Part shown: positions 60,904-64,000 of the stretch, piece after piece | How the letters are laid out: every line of letters starts with the position of its first letter | Numbering within the stretch: the first letter of the stretch is position 1 | The notes under the pieces: model-generated | The model's input: only the letters and a program-made list of their open reading frames with translations | Databases searched by the model: none | What the model was told of the DNA's origin: nothing | Made by a program: the position numbers and the translations under genes | Origin: Plantactinospora sp039889035 | Lineage (GTDB): Bacteria > Actinomycetota > Actinomycetes > Mycobacteriales > Micromonosporaceae | NCBI GenBank assembly: GCA_039889035.1 | Contig: JBDQQY010000038.1 | Location: 33,678-97,677, forward strand | DNA: 64,000 nt | Reading direction: 5' to 3'

Positions 60904-61872
60904 ATGAACGCGAAGCGGCTCACCGGTCTGTTGCTCGTCGGCGTGCTCGCCGCCGGCCTGACGGCCTGTTCGGACGGCGACGGCGGCGGATCCGGCGGCG
61001 ACGGCTCCCGCACCATCGGGGTCGCCAACTTCACCCTCGGCGGCCCGTACTTCAGCGGCATGGACAAGGCGATCGCGGCCCAGGCGGCGAAGAAGGGCAA
61101 CGTCGAGGTCGTCAGCACCGACGCCAACGGCGACGCGGCGAAGCTGGCGGCGAACGTCGAGGACCTGCTCAGCAAGAACGTCGACGCGGTCATCATCTCC
61201 GGCGGGCCGCTGGAGTCGGCGCCGGCGGTACTCAACTCGATCAAGGCGGCCGGCAAGCCGGTGGTGCTGGTGGACCGGAAGTTCGCCACCGGCGAGTACA
61301 CGAGCTGGATCGGCCCGGACAACGAGGCGATCGGCCGGCAGAACGGCGAGTTCCTGGCCCAGCGGCTCAGCTCGGGCGGCAAGGTCGGCATCATCAAGGG
61401 CGGCCCGGCGGACAACAGCATCGGGCTGGCCCGGACCAACGGGGTCAAGGCGGCGTTGCAGGGCAGGCCCGGGATCGTCCTGGTCGAGGCGCCGGACTTC
61501 GGCAACTGGAGTTCCGACGGCGGGCTGACCGTGATGGAGAGCCTGCTCGCCACCAACCCCGACCTGGCGGCGGTGTTCTGCGAGAACGACGCGATGTGCC
61601 TGGGCGCGCAGCGCGCGGTGGCCGACGCCGGCAAGTCCCAGCAGATCGTCATCGCCGGGGTCGACGGGCAGGCCGAGGCGCTGAAGGCGATCCTGGACGG
61701 CACCAACTACCTGGTCACCGGCCTGAACGACGCCGACATCATCGGCAGCATGGGCCTGGACCGGGCGGTCGAGATCCTCGACGGCGGCACGGTCGAGAAG
61801 GACACCGTCGTCGACTCGCCCCGGGTCACCAAGGAGAACGCGGCGCAGTACCTGAAGGACGGCGAGTTCTGA
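60904..61872 (+). CDS. Sugar-binding lipoprotein (RbsB-like)
   Basis: A 322-residue periplasmic-binding-protein type I lipoprotein. ATG 60904 is chosen (ggag at 60891-60894); an upstream ATG at 60889 is less well placed. Lipobox LTAC after LLLVGVLAAG. Binding domain: RTIGVANFTLGGPYFSGMDK, DAVIISGGPLESAPAVLNSI, GKPVVLVDRKF, AAVFCENDAMCLGAQRAV and IVIAGVDGQAEALKAI. Ligand is probably a pentose or hexose; not determinable here. Confidence 0.93.
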   Translation: MNAKRLTGLLLVGVLAAGLTACSDGDGGGSGGDGSRTIGVANFTLGGPYFSGMDKAIAAQAAKKGNVEVVSTDANGDAAKLAANVEDLLSKNVDAVIISGGPLESAPAVLNSIKAAGKPVVLVDRKFATGEYTSWIGPDNEAIGRQNGEFLAQRLSSGGKVGIIKGGPADNSIGLARTNGVKAALQGRPGIVLVEAPDFGNWSSDGGLTVMESLLATNPDLAAVFCENDAMCLGAQRAVADAGKSQQIVIAGVDGQAEALKAILDGTNYLVTGLNDADIIGSMGLDRAVEILDGGTVEKDTVVDSPRVTKENAAQYLKDGEF

Positions 61873-61935
61873 AAGCGGGGCCCGGGTTCGCCGGGTCGGC
61901 CAGCTCACCCCTTACCCGTCGAAAGGGCGCCTCCC

Positions 61936-63822
61936 ATGCACGGACAGTCGCACAGCAGAACCCGCCGGTCGGCCTGGACCGTGGCCACCGCAACCCTGGT
62001 CGCGCTCGCCACGGCGACACCGGGCGCGGCCGCGTCGCCGGCCGCCGGCACCGCCACGCCGGCCGGAGCCACCATCGGCACGACCGCCCGGGCGGCGGAC
62101 GATCCGACCCGGCCGGGCTGGACGCTGCGGTACGAGGAGAACTTCCGCACCCCGCTGGGCGGGGCCAACGCACCCTGGGTACGCGAAAGCTACGCCCAAC
62201 CGTTCGACACGATCATGGACGACGCCGGGCAGTGGTACCGGAACGACTACGGGCCGGCCTGGACGACCGCGCTCAACTCGTTCTCGACCTACCGCAAGGA
62301 GTTCCCGGTCGGCCAGGACGGTTGGCTGACCGCGTCGCTGTCGGCCCGGGACTGGAACAACGACGGTGTCATCGAGGCCCCGCCGTCGATCACCACCCAG
62401 GCGCTCGGCGCCGAATCCGTCGCCCGGCTCGACGTGCCGGACCACACCGGCGGGGCGATCCTCCGGCCCAGCCGGCAACTGCCGGACCGCTACCGGATCG
62501 AGTACAAGCTCAAGACGCTCGACTTCGGCGGCAAGCGCAACGGCAGCATCACGTACGACGGCCGGGAGAACGGCTACGGCACGACCGGCTGCAAGACCCA
62601 GCACCCCTGGGGCGAGGGCTCGGACAGCCCGGGGTGGTCCGGTGACGCGTCGGTGCCGTACTGCGAGTGGCAGGACGTCCGGCGCGGCCCGTACGGCTAC
62701 AACGGCTTCCACTTCCTGTCGATCGTCGACTTCGCCAACCCGGCACCCCGGAACAACCACTTCTGGCACTACCGCCGGAAGGTGCTGATGGACTCGTTCT
62801 CCCAGCACCCCGACCGGGTCGGCTCCGGCACCGGCGGCCGGGTCTGCGACTCGGGCACCAACACCTACTACAACTACCGGGACAGCAGCTTCAACACGGT
62901 GAACATGTGGATCAGCGGGATGCCGAACTGGACCCCGGGCCGGGGCGGGCTGGCCGGCAACTCGCAGTGGTTCATGACCACCTGTTCCGGCGGGGTCGCC
63001 GAGCAGCAGCTCTCCTCGGCGGCCGAACTCCAGCCGGAGCTGATGCCGAACGAGTTCTACACCTTCGCGATCGAACGGGACGCCACCGGCTACGTGCTGG
63101 AGGCGAGCGGCAACTTCGCCCGGGCCGGCCGGCAGACCATCCGGTTCCACCGCCCGTTCGTGGTCGGCAACGCCCCGATCTGGCACTACAACACCCAGCC
63201 CGGCGAGTACGACGGCCGGTTCAACGGCAACCTGGTGCAGAACGACTACCACGGCTCCACCACCTGGCCGAACCAGTGGCCGGCCGGCTCGGCGTACCCG
63301 GACTGGTTCGTCATCGGCGACCTCTACACCAACGTGTACGAGGGCAGCGCCAGCCTCACCGACATCCGGCTGTACGAGCCGGAGCAGCAGCCGCCGGCCG
63401 GCAACCTGGCGTTGAACCGGCCGGCCGGCGCGGACAGCCAGTGCGCGGCGGTCGAGGCGCCGGCCAAGGCCGTCAACGGAAGCTGGACCGGCGGCACCTC
63501 GGACAAGTGGTGCTCGCTCGGCGCCAGCAAGTGGCTGCGGGTCGACCTCCAGGCCGACCGGCAGGTCGGGCGGTTCGTGGTGCGGCACTCCGGGGCCGGC
63601 GGTGAGAAGCCGGCCTGGAACACCCGGGACTTCGACCTCCAGGTCAGCGTCGACGGCGACACCTGGACCACGGTCGCCTCGGCCCGGGGCAACACCGCCG
63701 ACGTCACCACGCACACCGTGCCACCCCGAACGGCCCGGTACGTCCGGCTGAACGTGCTCAACCCGACGAGTGACAGCGACCGGGCGGCCCGGATCTTCGA
63801 GTTGGAGGTCTATCCGAGCTGA
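61936..63822 (+). CDS. Secreted protein with large catalytic-like beta domain and C-terminal F5/8-type (CBM32) domain
   Basis: A 628-residue exported protein. ATG 61936 lies 63 bases after the binding lipoprotein. Signal peptide WTVATATLVALATATPGAAA. Residues ~60-480: aromatic-rich beta-sandwich-like region (WTLRYEENFRTPLGGANAPW, GWLTASLSARDWNNDGVIEA, YRIEYKLKTLDFGGKRNGSI, DWFVIGDLYTN) of concanavalin/laminin-like style, perhaps a GH16-like or lyase fold, but no EXDXXE motif is visible. Residues ~490-628: discoidin/CBM32 type (NLALNRPAGADSQC, KWLRVDLQADRQVGRFVVRH, RYVRLNVLNPT). Likely releases or binds the polysaccharide whose sugar the upstream transporter imports (inference). Confidence 0.8.
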   Translation: MHGQSHSRTRRSAWTVATATLVALATATPGAAASPAAGTATPAGATIGTTARAADDPTRPGWTLRYEENFRTPLGGANAPWVRESYAQPFDTIMDDAGQWYRNDYGPAWTTALNSFSTYRKEFPVGQDGWLTASLSARDWNNDGVIEAPPSITTQALGAESVARLDVPDHTGGAILRPSRQLPDRYRIEYKLKTLDFGGKRNGSITYDGRENGYGTTGCKTQHPWGEGSDSPGWSGDASVPYCEWQDVRRGPYGYNGFHFLSIVDFANPAPRNNHFWHYRRKVLMDSFSQHPDRVGSGTGGRVCDSGTNTYYNYRDSSFNTVNMWISGMPNWTPGRGGLAGNSQWFMTTCSGGVAEQQLSSAAELQPELMPNEFYTFAIERDATGYVLEASGNFARAGRQTIRFHRPFVVGNAPIWHYNTQPGEYDGRFNGNLVQNDYHGSTTWPNQWPAGSAYPDWFVIGDLYTNVYEGSASLTDIRLYEPEQQPPAGNLALNRPAGADSQCAAVEAPAKAVNGSWTGGTSDKWCSLGASKWLRVDLQADRQVGRFVVRHSGAGGEKPAWNTRDFDLQVSVDGDTWTTVASARGNTADVTTHTVPPRTARYVRLNVLNPTSDSDRAARIFELEVYPS

Positions 63823-63841
63823 GGACCGTACCCGGAGACGA

Positions 63842-63877
63842 CGAAAGGGCCGGCCCCGGGTGGGGCTGGCCCTTTCG
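63842..63877. terminator. Strong bidirectional hairpin terminator
   Basis: cgaaagggccggcccc / ggggctggccctttcg, 16-bp stem with one mismatch and a four-base loop, followed by ttctggtgttt. Lies between convergent genes. Confidence 0.9.
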
Positions 63878-63914
63878 TTCTGGTGTTTACCGGTGGTGTT
63901 TACCTGTTGCCGTG

Positions 63915-64000
63915 TCAGGCGGAGTAGCCGCGTTCGGCGGCCCAGTTGGCGAGGGTGATGGTGCTCATCCAGTACTCGTTCTGGTTCGGGTTGGCCGGGT
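63915..64000 (-). CDS. 3' end of a minus-strand gene, product unknown
   Basis: The minus strand reads PANPNQNEYWMSTITLANWA then AERGYSA and a stop (63915-63917). The regular Asn/Trp-rich helical end suggests a genuine C-terminus. The rest lies beyond the window. It is probably terminated by the hairpin at 63842-63877. Confidence 0.6.
   Translation of the reverse strand, partial: PANPNQNEYWMSTITLANWAAERGYSA

Overview
The window is high-GC actinomycete chromosome. Genes often start with GTG or TTG, stop and start codons frequently overlap (ATGA/GTGA), and there are LuxR-type two-component systems, LAxTG-type sortase substrates and Fur-KatG. The combination fits a Micromonosporaceae-like soil actinomycete; the genus cannot be fixed from this sequence alone.

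Layout. (1) 0-5 kb: a tRNA-Met-like 3' end carrying a 10-base insertion, then a very large secreted subtilisin-like protease. (2) 5-12.4 kb: an accessory mosaic of small genes (DUF2786 protein, coiled-coil membrane protein, a protein with two EF-G domain IV-like units, a two-gene pair of unknown function, a RAMA-domain protein, a Uma2-type nuclease-fold protein). It is partitioned by four degenerate copies of a ~140-bp repeat (R1-R4) whose 3' end resembles the tRNA 3' end. Several gene fragments stop at or near these repeats. (3) 12.4-17.1 kb: a translationally coupled ABC exporter plus two-component system, and a secreted cyclophilin. (4) 17.1-21.6 kb: insertion-sequence graveyard (remnants of IS5-, integrase-core- and IS630-type transposases), a beta-trefoil lectin, a WD40 fragment and a probably 5'-truncated HerA-like ATPase. 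(5) 22.2-29.0 kb: a nickel/cobalt exporter operon that continues into a 1662-residue secreted metallophosphoesterase. (6) 29.1-31.9 kb: furA-katG. (7) 32-33.4 kb: a sortase-anchored surface protein. (8) 33.7-37.6 kb: a two-gene minus-strand unit, Nudix/NrtR fused in frame to an MTA/SAH-nucleosidase-like enzyme, coupled to a membrane protein. Both proteins carry the same short GxxxVGVQA motif; this is the best candidate here for an undescribed signalling or conflict system. (9) 37.7-40.7 kb: a DUF305 protein and an LVIVD beta-propeller protein. (10) 40.9-56.5 kb: mostly ordinary chromosomal genes (frameshifted HTH/membrane protein, VOC/DUF1801 pair with divergent LysR regulator, YibE/F transporter, TetR regulator, hydrolases, DUF72, threonine dehydratase-like enzyme, a second two-component system, two polyprenol-dependent mannosyltransferases). 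(11) 56.7-63.9 kb: a sugar utilisation operon (aldehyde dehydrogenase, RbsA-like ATPase, permease, substrate-binding lipoprotein) followed by a secreted protein with a CBM32-type domain, a strong terminator and the 3' end of another minus-strand gene.

Two unrelated secreted proteins far apart (the protease at 0.4-4.8 kb and the LVIVD protein at 38.7-40.7 kb) end in the same 141-residue four-cysteine module, which looks like an uncharacterised C-terminal surface module. Family assignments come from reading motifs by eye; no database search was possible.
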